Below are positions 7,745-15,471 of a stretch of DNA of 26,900 bases, one piece after another; position 1 is the stretch's first letter, and each line of letters begins with the position of its first letter. The notes below the pieces were generated by a model. That model saw only the letters and a program-made list of their open reading frames with translations. It was not told the DNA's origin and ran no database searches. The stretch lies in NCBI GenBank assembly GCA_030670165.1, contig DAOVCF010000007.1, forward strand, positions 1 to 26,900, read 5' to 3'. A program made the position numbers and the translations under genes. The DNA is from Candidatus Stahliibacteriota bacterium. Lineage in GTDB: Bacteria > Hydrothermota > Tepidihabitantia > B3-TA06.

Positions 7745-7772
7745 TTGACAATAAGCTTCACTCCGCTATCCT
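7745..7772 (+). promoter_or_regulatory. Promoter of the HAD gene, apparently leaderless
   Basis: TTGACA (7745-7750), 16-base spacer, TATCCT (7767-7772), then 7 bases to the ATG at 7780. There is no Shine-Dalgarno sequence between them, which supports a leaderless transcript. Confidence 0.65.
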
Positions 7773-7779
7773 TAGATTG

Positions 7780-8517
7780 ATGGGAAATCCGATACTTCAA
7801 GGCATCAAGGCCATCTCCTTCGACTTCTGGTATACCATAGGCCGTTATGAGACCGAAGCCGAGTGGAGGCGGCAGGATGAGATAAGGGTAGCCGAGTTTT
7901 CCCTGATACTCAAGGAATTGGGCTTCAGTTTCCCTGAGGAACTGATTGATCGTACCCTCTCCGAGGTGGGCGCGGAATGCGAAGCGGAGAGACTCAGAAC
8001 AGAGATGGAGGTTCCGTCAAGGGAGATAATCAGGCGATTCCTCACAAGGCTGGGCATCAGAAAACAGGTTGCAGGCGGCTCAAACAAACTGCTGAAATCT
8101 TTCGACGAATCGCTCTTAAATGTAAAGATCATTGCCCAGCCAGGAGCGGTGGAGGTGCTTTCGGAGCTAAAGCATCGCGGTTATCCCCTGGCGCTTCTTT
8201 CAAACACCTCGCACGGGCACATTATCAAAAGGATAATGGATCGAGAAGGCTTAAGCCCCTTCTTCGACCACCTCCTCTACACAGACGAGATAGGTCCGCG
8301 AAAACCCAACCCTGAGGCCTTCAAGATACTGCTTGATCGGCTAGGGACACGTCCAGAGGAGACGGTTCACGTCGGGGATCGCATCGATTTGGACGTTCTT
8401 GGTGCGCGCAGGTCAGGCATCCGCAGTGTATTATACGAATCCAACAGGGATTACTGTTTTGATGGTTATCCTCATCCTGATTTCTGCATACGCAATTTAA
8501 AAGAACTAATAGAATAA
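7780..8517 (+). CDS. HAD-superfamily hydrolase
   Basis: 245 residues from ATG 7780; a TTG one codon upstream is not needed. The Rossmann-like HAD fold shows motif I as FDFWYT (nucleophile Asp, but the usual second Asp two residues on is Trp), a helical cap domain (residues ~25-100), motif II LLSNTS, motif III Lys in GPRKPNPEAF and motif IV HVGDRIDLDVLGA. Members act on small phosphorylated or halogenated metabolites in the cytoplasm. Trp in place of the acid/base Asp is seen in some DFWxT-type HADs and in dehalogenase-like branches, so phosphatase activity should not be assumed. Single gene with its own promoter. Confidence 0.85.
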   Translation: MGNPILQGIKAISFDFWYTIGRYETEAEWRRQDEIRVAEFSLILKELGFSFPEELIDRTLSEVGAECEAERLRTEMEVPSREIIRRFLTRLGIRKQVAGGSNKLLKSFDESLLNVKIIAQPGAVEVLSELKHRGYPLALLSNTSHGHIIKRIMDREGLSPFFDHLLYTDEIGPRKPNPEAFKILLDRLGTRPEETVHVGDRIDLDVLGARRSGIRSVLYESNRDYCFDGYPHPDFCIRNLKELIE

Positions 8518-8735
8518 TCTATTATGAAGACGTGGATGTGTGACCAGAAATTAAAGCATATCTTATGGTGCGTCGCGATTCCCTCAAGGAGTTGTTGGGC
8601 CGGAATAGAGAAAAAGATTTGAAGAACTAAACGGGAAGAAGATAACCGGTACGGCTAACCACAAGCCACTGGCTACGGACATTCGCTGGATTAAGGAAAG
8701 ATGGAATAGTTGTCAAACTAATTAAGGAGGAAATA

Positions 8736-9194
8736 ATGGACGGCTATATCTGCGTAGGAATAATAGGGCTGCTAGTAGGATTGGCCTCATATGCAGGGAT
8801 CGTCTGGGGGGCATATCTCTTAGGTAAAAGAAACGACAAGGGAGTCCTCGGTCTTATACTTGGGTTTTTTCTTGGCAGTATAGGGCTTCTTATAATGTGT
8901 TTCATCTCCGTAGAAACCAGCTCTTCTGAGGAGAAACCGTCTCCTTCCAGGAATCTTGTTCCAGTACGTAAATGTGGATTTTGTTCGCGCGAGGCTCCTG
9001 CCAATTCCAAATTTTGCCCACATTGCGGTGAACGGCTTGATCCGCTACCTTCACATGCAACCTCTTTGAATACAGCTATATTGGTGAGTTGGAATCGACT
9101 ATCTCCACAGAACCTTCGCTGTCCTAACTGCCATAGCCCTTCTCCGCCCCAATCAAGGTTCTGCATCTACTGTAGGCATCAGTTTAACGGCTGA
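8736..9194 (+). CDS. Two-TM membrane protein with double zinc ribbon
   Basis: 152 residues from ATG 8736 behind AAGGAGG (8724-8730). Two hydrophobic helices (about 5-30 and 36-58) are followed by a Ser/Pro linker and two CxxC...CxxC zinc-ribbon units: Cys80/83/94/97 and Cys129/132/143/146, the first reading KFCPHCGERL as in DZANK/zinc-ribbon proteins. The ribbons would sit on the cytoplasmic side. Such proteins are widespread and their partners are usually unknown; the function here is not known. The 218 bases upstream (8518-8735) hold only a 21-codon ORF and no recognisable gene. Confidence 0.8.
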   Translation: MDGYICVGIIGLLVGLASYAGIVWGAYLLGKRNDKGVLGLILGFFLGSIGLLIMCFISVETSSSEEKPSPSRNLVPVRKCGFCSREAPANSKFCPHCGERLDPLPSHATSLNTAILVSWNRLSPQNLRCPNCHSPSPPQSRFCIYCRHQFNG

Positions 9195-9257
9195 ATCCCA
9201 GGGAGCGAGTAAAGGGCGAAAGAGCCTCCAAGATGCTTGCTCACATCGGAAGCGATC

Positions 9258-10391
9258 TTAGGAAAAGCTTCTACTTGCTCTTCTTAGTGATTTCAGGTTA
9301 ACCGGGTAAAGCAAGGACATTACCAAACCGCGTATCTCGCTCTTTAAGGACGCCATGTAAAGCTCCTCCTTGGCCTCGCATATCTCGTGACACACAGGAA
9401 ACGGCTCGCGCTCCACCCTGGTCAGGAACTCGTAGTGCTCTCGGCTGAACCAGATGTCGCGTGCCTTCTTGGAGCGTATGTTGCCGAACGAGTAACCGCC
9501 CATCACGGTGCAGGGGATGAAGTCGCCCACCGGATTGATGTTGATGAAGTAGTGATAGGGGCAGCGGAAGAGGCGGCGGCCTCTCATTATCCCCAGTACC
9601 CGCTCCACCAGCCTTTTGCTCCGCTCCGTACCCTTGGTTATAAGCCCCATCCTGACCAGCTCCTGCCTCAGCCACGCCACCTGCTCTGGGGTAGGTTTTA
9701 GTGATTCATTGACCGGAATCATGTGATTACGGGCAACTACCTTGCCCTTCCAGATTGTGGCGTCTACCGCCCCCTGCGTGTTCTCCCATACTATCCCGAA
9801 CGCAAGCCCGTCAATGCCCTCTTGAGCCACGAACCGGTACATATCCGGCACGTATGCGATATTGAGTTTTGTCAAAACACTATAGATTTCTATCTGTGGG
9901 TAAGGTTTGCCCATCCGGTCGCGGACTTGCTTGAGGATTTCAATCCCCTGTTTGGAGCGTTCCCATGAGTCTTTAACGCCCCTCAAAACGTCGTTTACCT
10001 CGTTTGGTGCGTCAATGGAAAAACGCACCTTGGAGATACCGGCCTGGATTAGCTTGTACGCCAGATCTTCGGTCATCGCCATACCGTTTGTTATAAGGCT
10101 GCAGCTGGTGAATTTGCGTATGTAGCGCACGATCTCAGGCAAGTCAGGCCGAAGCAGGGGCTCGGTCGAGGTGATGCGGAACCGCTTTACGTGAAGGTCC
10201 TTGACCAGTTGATAGACCAGGTCCTTGATTTCATCTAAAGTGAGTTTATCCGACTCCTTCTGCCAGTGCATCCTCCAGCGCTGACAGATGAGGCAGCGCT
10301 GGTTGCAACAGGTGTTGACGGACATGTTCACCACCGGTGCGTAGCCACGGGCAAAGAGGCTGATCTCCTCGGCGGCGCGCGCAAGGTTCAT
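9258..10391 (-). CDS. Radical SAM protein with SPASM-like C terminus
   Basis: 377 residues from ATG 10391. The radical SAM motif CxxxCxxC is CNQRCLIC (Cys29, Cys33, Cys36), which binds the [4Fe-4S] cluster that cleaves S-adenosylmethionine. Further landmarks are FRITSTEPLLRPDLPEIV (in the place of the GGEP motif, with T-E-P), LITNGM and KVRFSIDA. The C-terminal part has extra cysteines in RCPYHYF, FIPCTVMGG and VCHEICE, as in SPASM/twitch domains that hold auxiliary clusters in peptide- or sugar-modifying enzymes such as MoaA- and PqqE-like proteins. Substrate unknown; no small precursor peptide gene is apparent next to it. Divergent from the lipoprotein at 10472. Confidence 0.87.
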   Translation of the reverse strand: MNLARAAEEISLFARGYAPVVNMSVNTCCNQRCLICQRWRMHWQKESDKLTLDEIKDLVYQLVKDLHVKRFRITSTEPLLRPDLPEIVRYIRKFTSCSLITNGMAMTEDLAYKLIQAGISKVRFSIDAPNEVNDVLRGVKDSWERSKQGIEILKQVRDRMGKPYPQIEIYSVLTKLNIAYVPDMYRFVAQEGIDGLAFGIVWENTQGAVDATIWKGKVVARNHMIPVNESLKPTPEQVAWLRQELVRMGLITKGTERSKRLVERVLGIMRGRRLFRCPYHYFININPVGDFIPCTVMGGYSFGNIRSKKARDIWFSREHYEFLTRVEREPFPVCHEICEAKEELYMASLKSEIRGLVMSLLYPVNLKSLRRASRSFS

Positions 10392-10397
10392 AGCTCG

Positions 10398-10425
10398 ATT
10401 GTAGCCATAGTGAAGGAAATCGCAA
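10398..10425 (-). promoter_or_regulatory. Promoter of the radical SAM gene, apparently leaderless
   Basis: Minus-strand TTGCGA (10420-10425), 16-base spacer, TACAAT (10398-10403), then 6 bases to the ATG at 10391. No ribosome-binding site fits in the gap. The -35 box is a 4-of-6 match. Confidence 0.5.
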
Positions 10426-10449
10426 CATCATTAAGATCGTTTACGTCTT

Positions 10450-10466
10450 TATAATTAGAGAGGAGG
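10450..10466 (+). promoter_or_regulatory. -10 box and ribosome-binding site of the lipoprotein gene
   Basis: TATAAT at 10450-10455 and AGGAGG at 10461-10466, 5 bases before the ATG at 10472. No good -35 box is found 16-18 bases upstream, so the promoter is only partly supported. Confidence 0.45.
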
Positions 10467-10471
10467 CTAAT

Positions 10472-11116
10472 ATGCGAAGATTACTTTTAGCAGGACTGGC
10501 CCTGCTTATCTTGGGGTGCTTTGATTACACCTCGATCATGAAGATGGAGCCGGACGGCTCCGGCACCCTTGTATTTGAGATAGGGATGCCGTTCGGAGAA
10601 GCCGATACCCTTGAGTTCCCGGAAGAACTCTCTCGGCAACTCGACACAACGTCGGGCTGGCAAACGTCTACCTTTACGGTAGATACGGTGGCAGACACCG
10701 TTCTGCAAGTGCACGTAGAAGGAAATTTTGACTCCCCGCTTGCCTTAACTAATCTATCCCACTCCTATCTCTTCGATGCCGACAGCTTCAGCCTTACACA
10801 CGAGGATACTCCCAAGGGAAAGAGGTTCCACTTGTACAAGTGCTACGCTAAAAGCTCAGACTCGCTAGTCATGATAGAAAATCCCGACTCGAATACCTCT
10901 ATCACCATGGAGTTGACTGTTACTGTGATTGAATCAGACTTTGAAGATTTCGATCCTGACGCCTACACCTGGCACGAGGAGCTGATATTGCCAGGTGAGA
11001 TTATTGAACACAACGCCGACGAGCGGAAGGGCGATATCTTGATCTGGGAGCGCCGCACCTGGGACGTGTTCGAGAAGGGATTAATTATGGAAGCTAGCTG
11101 GGAAGTAACTCCTTAA
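10472..11116 (+). CDS. Lipoprotein, possibly LppM-like
   Basis: 214 residues. Basic N terminus, hydrophobic stretch and lipobox LILGC give a lipidated Cys16. The segment after it (KMEPDGSGTLVFEIGMP) with a charged β-strand-rich body resembles the conserved start of LppM-like lipoprotein domains, in which a polar Gly-rich turn precedes alternating β-strands; this is a weak, pattern-level match. The C terminus (MEASWEVTP) has no membrane helix, unlike many LppM proteins. The stop codon overlaps the convergent stop of the amidohydrolase gene at 11113-11116. Periplasmic or outer-membrane-anchored; role unknown. Confidence 0.75.
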   Translation: MRRLLLAGLALLILGCFDYTSIMKMEPDGSGTLVFEIGMPFGEADTLEFPEELSRQLDTTSGWQTSTFTVDTVADTVLQVHVEGNFDSPLALTNLSHSYLFDADSFSLTHEDTPKGKRFHLYKCYAKSSDSLVMIENPDSNTSITMELTVTVIESDFEDFDPDAYTWHEELILPGEIIEHNADERKGDILIWERRTWDVFEKGLIMEASWEVTP

Positions 11117-12570
11117 ATAGAACCGGCTACCAGCTTTCCCCGGCGTATTACTGCACTGGGTCGGAACTGAAGGGTCTGGAAGGGATCGGAGTCAAAGACT
11201 AAAAGGTCCGCTTGCAATCCTTCACGGATGGAGCCGATGCGATCCTCAAGATGCAGGGCGTAGGCTCCTTGGTAGGTGTAGGCGGCTAAGGCTTCCTGGA
11301 CGCTGATGCGCTCCTCGGTGATCGGGTGATTTAAGAAAGCCTTAATCCCCTCTCTAGGGTCTGGATTGGTGATGGGAGCATCAGAGCCTGCGGCAATTCG
11401 GATTCCTGCATCTAAGATAGAACGGTAAGGATTGGTCCATCGCAGGCGATCACCCAATCGCCCCGCATACATACCACCCTCCTGTCCCCACGCAATCTCA
11501 AACATAGACTGTACACCGAGAATCAGATTGAGTTTTGCCGCACGCTCGATGAGGTCGGGAGCAAGCAGCTCTGCATGCTCTATACGGTGTCTGCGGGAAT
11601 TGGCAGGATCAATGGTCTTTTCGTAAGCCGTTAGAAGCTGTTCGATCGCTTCATCTCCTATGGCATGGAAGGTCATCTGTAGCCCGGCATCCTCAGCACA
11701 CTCAACAAGTGTATCAAGCTCTTTCTGGGAGAAGTAAAGGATGCCGTGGTTTCCGGGTGCGTCGGTGTATGGCTTGCGAAGTGCGGCGGTGCGGGAACCG
11801 AACGAGCCGTCTATAAGGATGCATCCGCCCAACCTGGTGAGTTCAAGATCGCAAATAGCCTCTACGTCACGGTTCTGCGGGAACAGTGCCGCTTCTATAC
11901 CAAGCCTCTCCCCTATCGATCTTATAACCTCAACGTCCCCAAGGCTCGCTTCATCACCGATCATGACCGCAGCAGCGGTGACTCCTTTCCCCAGGAGATC
12001 CGCTCCTGCCTTGATGAAAGCCTCGATCCTGACATCACGCGGAATACGCTCCTGCATGCGCTCCACGGCAAGCTCGTTGAACCGACCAGCCAGCGGGGTA
12101 TCCGCTTCGGCGATCGGCTGATCGTAAAGAAGCCAGCGCCTTGCTTTGGTATTTAGATAGACCGAGTGGCCGTCCTCCCGTCGAACCACTATCGGAAGGT
12201 CATCCGCTATACTGTCAAGGTCAGACGTAAGCGGCTCCCAGTCTGCCTCCGTGAGCCTTTCGGAAGCAAGGTTGAAGGCATAAAGAAAACCGAGCTTACG
12301 AGCTTCAGGCAGCTGGGAAGAAAGCAAATCCATTATCTCCTTTCTGCTTCGCGCCTCGCGCAGATCAAGGAAAATTAGGGAGTACCCGTATTCGAGGAGG
12401 TGGATGTGGGAATCGATATATCCCGGCAGGATCGCCTTGTTTTCGTAGGCATGTGCCGAGCCGGACTCAACCCTACCGATCTTCGCGATCCTGGCACCCT
12501 CTATCAGCAAGTCCGCCCGGATCGATTCCTGGGGCGGCGAGTGCAAAAGCGCGTTCTTGAATATAATCAC
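11113..12570 (-). CDS. YtcJ-like amidohydrolase
   Basis: 485 residues. The reading frame stays open to 12795, but those extra codons overlap the lptE gene and are low-complexity; the start is GTG 12570 (VIIFKNALLHSP), behind GGAG. The protein belongs to the Amidohydro_3 branch of the metal-dependent amidohydrolase superfamily. It shows the N-terminal β-sandwich, the metal-binding DSHIH (residues 53-57), FHAIGDEA, RRHRIEHAEL and the final AAGSDAPITNPDPREGI, followed by the C-terminal sandwich strands (GLQADLLVFDSDP). These enzymes hydrolyse N-acyl, formamide or cyclic amide bonds in the cytoplasm; the substrate is not predictable. Its stop overlaps that of the convergent lipoprotein gene. Confidence 0.85.
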   Translation of the reverse strand: MIIFKNALLHSPPQESIRADLLIEGARIAKIGRVESGSAHAYENKAILPGYIDSHIHLLEYGYSLIFLDLREARSRKEIMDLLSSQLPEARKLGFLYAFNLASERLTEADWEPLTSDLDSIADDLPIVVRREDGHSVYLNTKARRWLLYDQPIAEADTPLAGRFNELAVERMQERIPRDVRIEAFIKAGADLLGKGVTAAAVMIGDEASLGDVEVIRSIGERLGIEAALFPQNRDVEAICDLELTRLGGCILIDGSFGSRTAALRKPYTDAPGNHGILYFSQKELDTLVECAEDAGLQMTFHAIGDEAIEQLLTAYEKTIDPANSRRHRIEHAELLAPDLIERAAKLNLILGVQSMFEIAWGQEGGMYAGRLGDRLRWTNPYRSILDAGIRIAAGSDAPITNPDPREGIKAFLNHPITEERISVQEALAAYTYQGAYALHLEDRIGSIREGLQADLLVFDSDPFQTLQFRPSAVIRRGKLVAGSI

Positions 12571-12676
12571 TCGGTCTCCATGGGTCTGACCGGTTCTGTG
12601 TAGAAAGTCTGCGGAGAGATACCAAACCCGAGCTTGCCAGCAACCAACTTCTCTATCTGAACGTTGAAGGTTCGGC

Positions 12677-13150
12677 CTACCATGCAAGCAGAATGCTTCG
12701 TACGATCTCGTCGGCCGCCCGTTCGAGCAGTTTGCGGATACCCTCCTCCTCGTCCATCGAAGCGTCAAGAACCTCTGAGGTGGTTTTTCTTTCATCCCAA
12801 AGCACGGTATTCTTTATCTGATCCCTGCACTCGCCTTCAAAGCGCAGTTCGTATCTCCACTGGGATACGTTACGTGAAGCATCGTACACCGCGGCCGTAC
12901 GCTTGTAGCTCGTTATGGTGACGGTAAGTGAAAGATCGGCAGATGGATCGGATGAGACGCGCAGACGTCCGTTCCGGGTGAAAGCCAGAACAAGCCCGTC
13001 CCTCAGGTTCTCGGCAAGAAGCGGGCGCAGGGTACGGTTCTCAACCGGCTGGACGTAGATGGTCCTCATGTATGCGGGGAGCATGGCGCGGGTGGTGTAG
13101 CCGCAGCAACCGATAAGAATTAACGAGGCGATGATCCATATCCTTCGCAT
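12677..13150 (-). CDS. lptE: LPS assembly lipoprotein LptE
   Basis: 157 residues from ATG 13150. Signal peptide with lipobox LIGC (Cys15) followed by CGYTTRAMLPAYMRTIYVQPVENRTLRPLLAENL, the typical LptE opening (GY..R..LP...ktI.v..f.N.t). LptE plugs the LptD barrel in the outer membrane and helps deliver lipopolysaccharide to the surface. The rest has alternating β-strands, an ASRNVSQWRYEL strand and a C-terminal helix (EEEGIRKLLERAADEIVRSIL), as in the family. No other lpt gene is nearby. It has its own leaderless-type promoter and lies 45 bases after the GNAT gene. Confidence 0.75.
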   Translation of the reverse strand: MRRIWIIASLILIGCCGYTTRAMLPAYMRTIYVQPVENRTLRPLLAENLRDGLVLAFTRNGRLRVSSDPSADLSLTVTITSYKRTAAVYDASRNVSQWRYELRFEGECRDQIKNTVLWDERKTTSEVLDASMDEEEGIRKLLERAADEIVRSILLAW

Positions 13151-13155
13151 AACGA

Positions 13156-13183
13156 ATTATCCAATCAACTGATGCAAAGTCAA
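13156..13183 (-). promoter_or_regulatory. Promoter of lptE, apparently leaderless
   Basis: Minus-strand TTGACT (13178-13183), 16-base spacer, GATAAT (13156-13161), then 5 bases to the ATG at 13150. No Shine-Dalgarno sequence is present. Confidence 0.65.
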
Positions 13184-13195
13184 GCTAAAAACAGT

Positions 13196-14056
13196 TTAAA
13201 GCGGGTAGTCGAACACGTAAACCTTCTTGATGAACTCGTGAGGTGAAAGGCCTATCCTTCTTATAATCTCGCGCTTACGTCTGCCAGCGGCGAAAGCCAC
13301 AATCCTCGCGCCCTCAGGTATACAAACCAGCTTAAGCTGAACCAGCTTAATTAATATCTCGAGAGAACGTTCATCGCCCTCAAGAAACGCAATCTCTCGA
13401 CTTTCGGGCGTATAACGGTTCCTTAAAAGAACCAGCACCCCACCCACTCCAGGTGTCACATAAACCAATCCTTCTTTAAGGAGGGAACGGAAGAGCCCTT
13501 CTGTAAAATTATAGAACTTCCAGGTATGAGGCAAGAGACCCCTTGAGGCGACAAATTCCTCGCTGGATCGGATCATTTCCCAAACCCTCTCGTTAACATC
13601 TGCACCTGCCAGGAACTCGCTTTCCTTCAATTCCACCTCCTGGATCTCGGCTAAAGGCTTCTTCTGCTCGAAGAGATCGAACGCAACGTACTCGATGAAT
13701 CCGAGGTGACGGATTATCGCAAGACTTGCGGTGTTGATGTCCGCGGTGGATAGGCGGATGCTCTTCGGATTCGTGGCGATCGCCAACTCGAGCTGACGCT
13801 CGGCGATCTTGAGTCCAAGTCCTTTCTTTCGATGTTCCTCGGCCACCCTGATCGCTTCGAGCCAGAGTTCTGCAGGTGAGAACTCGGTGGTTTTGGTGAT
13901 CCCGACGATCTCGCCTCCAACCTCCGCAACATAAAGACCTCCTTCCCTGATCCAGTCCTCAAGGAAGAGCGGAACGTAGTCCCATCCCTCCCAGGTTGCA
14001 GACGCTATCTTTAGAATCCCCTCCCGATCCTTCAAGGTTGCCTCTCTGATCCTCAC
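13196..14056 (-). CDS. GNAT-family N-acetyltransferase with extra C-terminal domain
   Basis: 286 residues from GTG 14056, overlapping the MATE stop codon (GTGA), so the two are translationally coupled. Residues 1-135 are a GNAT acetyl-CoA-binding domain: MRIREATLKDREGIL, then the acceptor strand AEVGGEIVGITKT and the pyrophosphate-binding loop EEHRKKGLGLKIAERQ (R-x-x-G-x-G/A type). Residues ~150-286 form a second α/β domain of similar strand pattern, which could be a second, degenerate GNAT fold, as seen in tandem-GNAT proteins. Substrate unknown. Coupling to a multidrug exporter is suggestive of a resistance or export-linked modification, which is inference. Confidence 0.8.
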   Translation of the reverse strand: MRIREATLKDREGILKIASATWEGWDYVPLFLEDWIREGGLYVAEVGGEIVGITKTTEFSPAELWLEAIRVAEEHRKKGLGLKIAERQLELAIATNPKSIRLSTADINTASLAIIRHLGFIEYVAFDLFEQKKPLAEIQEVELKESEFLAGADVNERVWEMIRSSEEFVASRGLLPHTWKFYNFTEGLFRSLLKEGLVYVTPGVGGVLVLLRNRYTPESREIAFLEGDERSLEILIKLVQLKLVCIPEGARIVAFAAGRRKREIIRRIGLSPHEFIKKVYVFDYPL

Positions 14057-15420
14057 GATACTACCCCCCTCTTCCAGCGTCCCGATGCGAAGAAGCCGCC
14101 GTTAACCGCGGTCTCAACCACGACCGATGCACCTATGGCCAGCCAGACGCCGGTGGTATCCATCCCAACGATTCGACTCAACAGGTAAGCCAACGGCAGC
14201 TTGACTATCCAGTTCGCCGCCACCGCGGCAAGAGCAGGACCAAGGGTTCGTCCTGCTCCGTACTGGGCACCGGCCCAGACCATCGAAAACGGAAGCAGAA
14301 GCAGGAACGGAGCTAATATCTGAAGATAATCGGAGCCGATCCTTATCACCTCATCCTGGCCCGGGGCAAAGACGCCGACGAGCCAACCGGCGGCGAGGAA
14401 AAGAAGTGTCGAGAGAATGACTTGCAGCAGGAACCCGGATAGACCGCTCAGACGAACGATGCGCGACGCCGCAAGAGATTTCCTGGCACCTAGATACTGA
14501 CCTACGAGGGACTGGGTGGCAACCGTAAGGCCTGTAATGAATATGAAGGGAATACCGATGATCCGTAACCCCACCGTGAATGCGGCCTGAGCGACAACAC
14601 CGGAAAGACCAACGATGTAGAACATCACCATGCCGGTCAAAGGCCTGGTTATACCCTGGATCATGGCAAAGAAGCCGATTTTTAAGAAACGGACGAGAAT
14701 CGCTAGCCGTGGTGGAACCACTCCCAACAAGTTTCTTCTGTTTAGGATTACCAGTGCTACGATCACGTTGAATAAGGTTGCGATAGCGGTGGCGATACCG
14801 GCACCCAGCACCCCCAAGCGGGGAAATCCCATCCAGCCGAAGATCAGAAGAGGATCGAGCACCAGGTTAATAACGTTGGAGCCTGCGGAGACGAAAAGCG
14901 GAGTAAGGGTATCGCCCGTCGCCTGCATCGCCGTAAAAGAGCAGGCGGAAAGATAGACGAACGGCAGGATAACAAAAAGGACCATAAGGTAGGGAGCGCC
15001 CACCTGCATCACCTCTGGATTGGCCCCGAAAAGCCCCATGATTGGCCTGCTTAATGGAACCCCCACCAGTGCCAGAACGACACCAAGAGAGACAGTCAGA
15101 AGCAAGCCGTAGAACAGCGCAGCCTGAGCCTGTGGCCGGTCGTTGGCTCCTGCAAAACGGGCCACGAAAGCCATGGTAGGGGCATTTACGAGCTGAGATA
15201 ACGCAACGAGAACCCCGAATACCGATCCTGCTACCCCCACAGCGGCAAGGGCCAAAGCACCCAACCGACCGATCCAGAATGCGTCCACTATGGTCATCAG
15301 CTGGGTAAGAAGCGTGGACAGGGCAACCGGCCATGCCACAAAGATAATCGTACCTAGCCCTGCATCCTTCAAGTTGACGACACTTAACGGCTTATCTCGT
15401 GACCGTAAAGGAGACATCAT
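14053..15420 (-). CDS. MATE-family efflux transporter
   Basis: 455 residues from ATG 15420 (a second ATG follows directly; AAGGAT lies upstream). About 12 hydrophobic helices in two similar halves: the first begins VAWPVALSTLLTQLMTIVDAFWIGRLG, matching the conserved MATE opening (P....l...l...vD...iG.lG.....A), and the second has QSLVGQYLGARK in the corresponding place. MATE proteins exchange Na+ or H+ for cationic drugs or metabolites across the inner membrane. Length and topology are normal. It heads a coupled pair with the GNAT gene, 51 bases after the PDZ gene. Confidence 0.92.
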   Translation of the reverse strand: MMSPLRSRDKPLSVVNLKDAGLGTIIFVAWPVALSTLLTQLMTIVDAFWIGRLGALALAAVGVAGSVFGVLVALSQLVNAPTMAFVARFAGANDRPQAQAALFYGLLLTVSLGVVLALVGVPLSRPIMGLFGANPEVMQVGAPYLMVLFVILPFVYLSACSFTAMQATGDTLTPLFVSAGSNVINLVLDPLLIFGWMGFPRLGVLGAGIATAIATLFNVIVALVILNRRNLLGVVPPRLAILVRFLKIGFFAMIQGITRPLTGMVMFYIVGLSGVVAQAAFTVGLRIIGIPFIFITGLTVATQSLVGQYLGARKSLAASRIVRLSGLSGFLLQVILSTLLFLAAGWLVGVFAPGQDEVIRIGSDYLQILAPFLLLLPFSMVWAGAQYGAGRTLGPALAAVAANWIVKLPLAYLLSRIVGMDTTGVWLAIGASVVVETAVNGGFFASGRWKRGVVS

Positions 15421-15471
15421 GGATCCTTGCGGTCAGCGAAACAGAAATTACTTAAAATCCAGGCCCTGCTG

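Noticed and set aside
8565..8630. A 21-codon ORF starting MVRRDSLKELLGRN
   Set aside because: Too short, no ribosome-binding site, and no match; perhaps a relic, but no parent gene is recognisable.
12571..12795. N-terminal extension of the amidohydrolase
   Set aside because: It overlaps lptE and has no family similarity; GTG 12570 has a ribosome-binding site and starts the β-sandwich.
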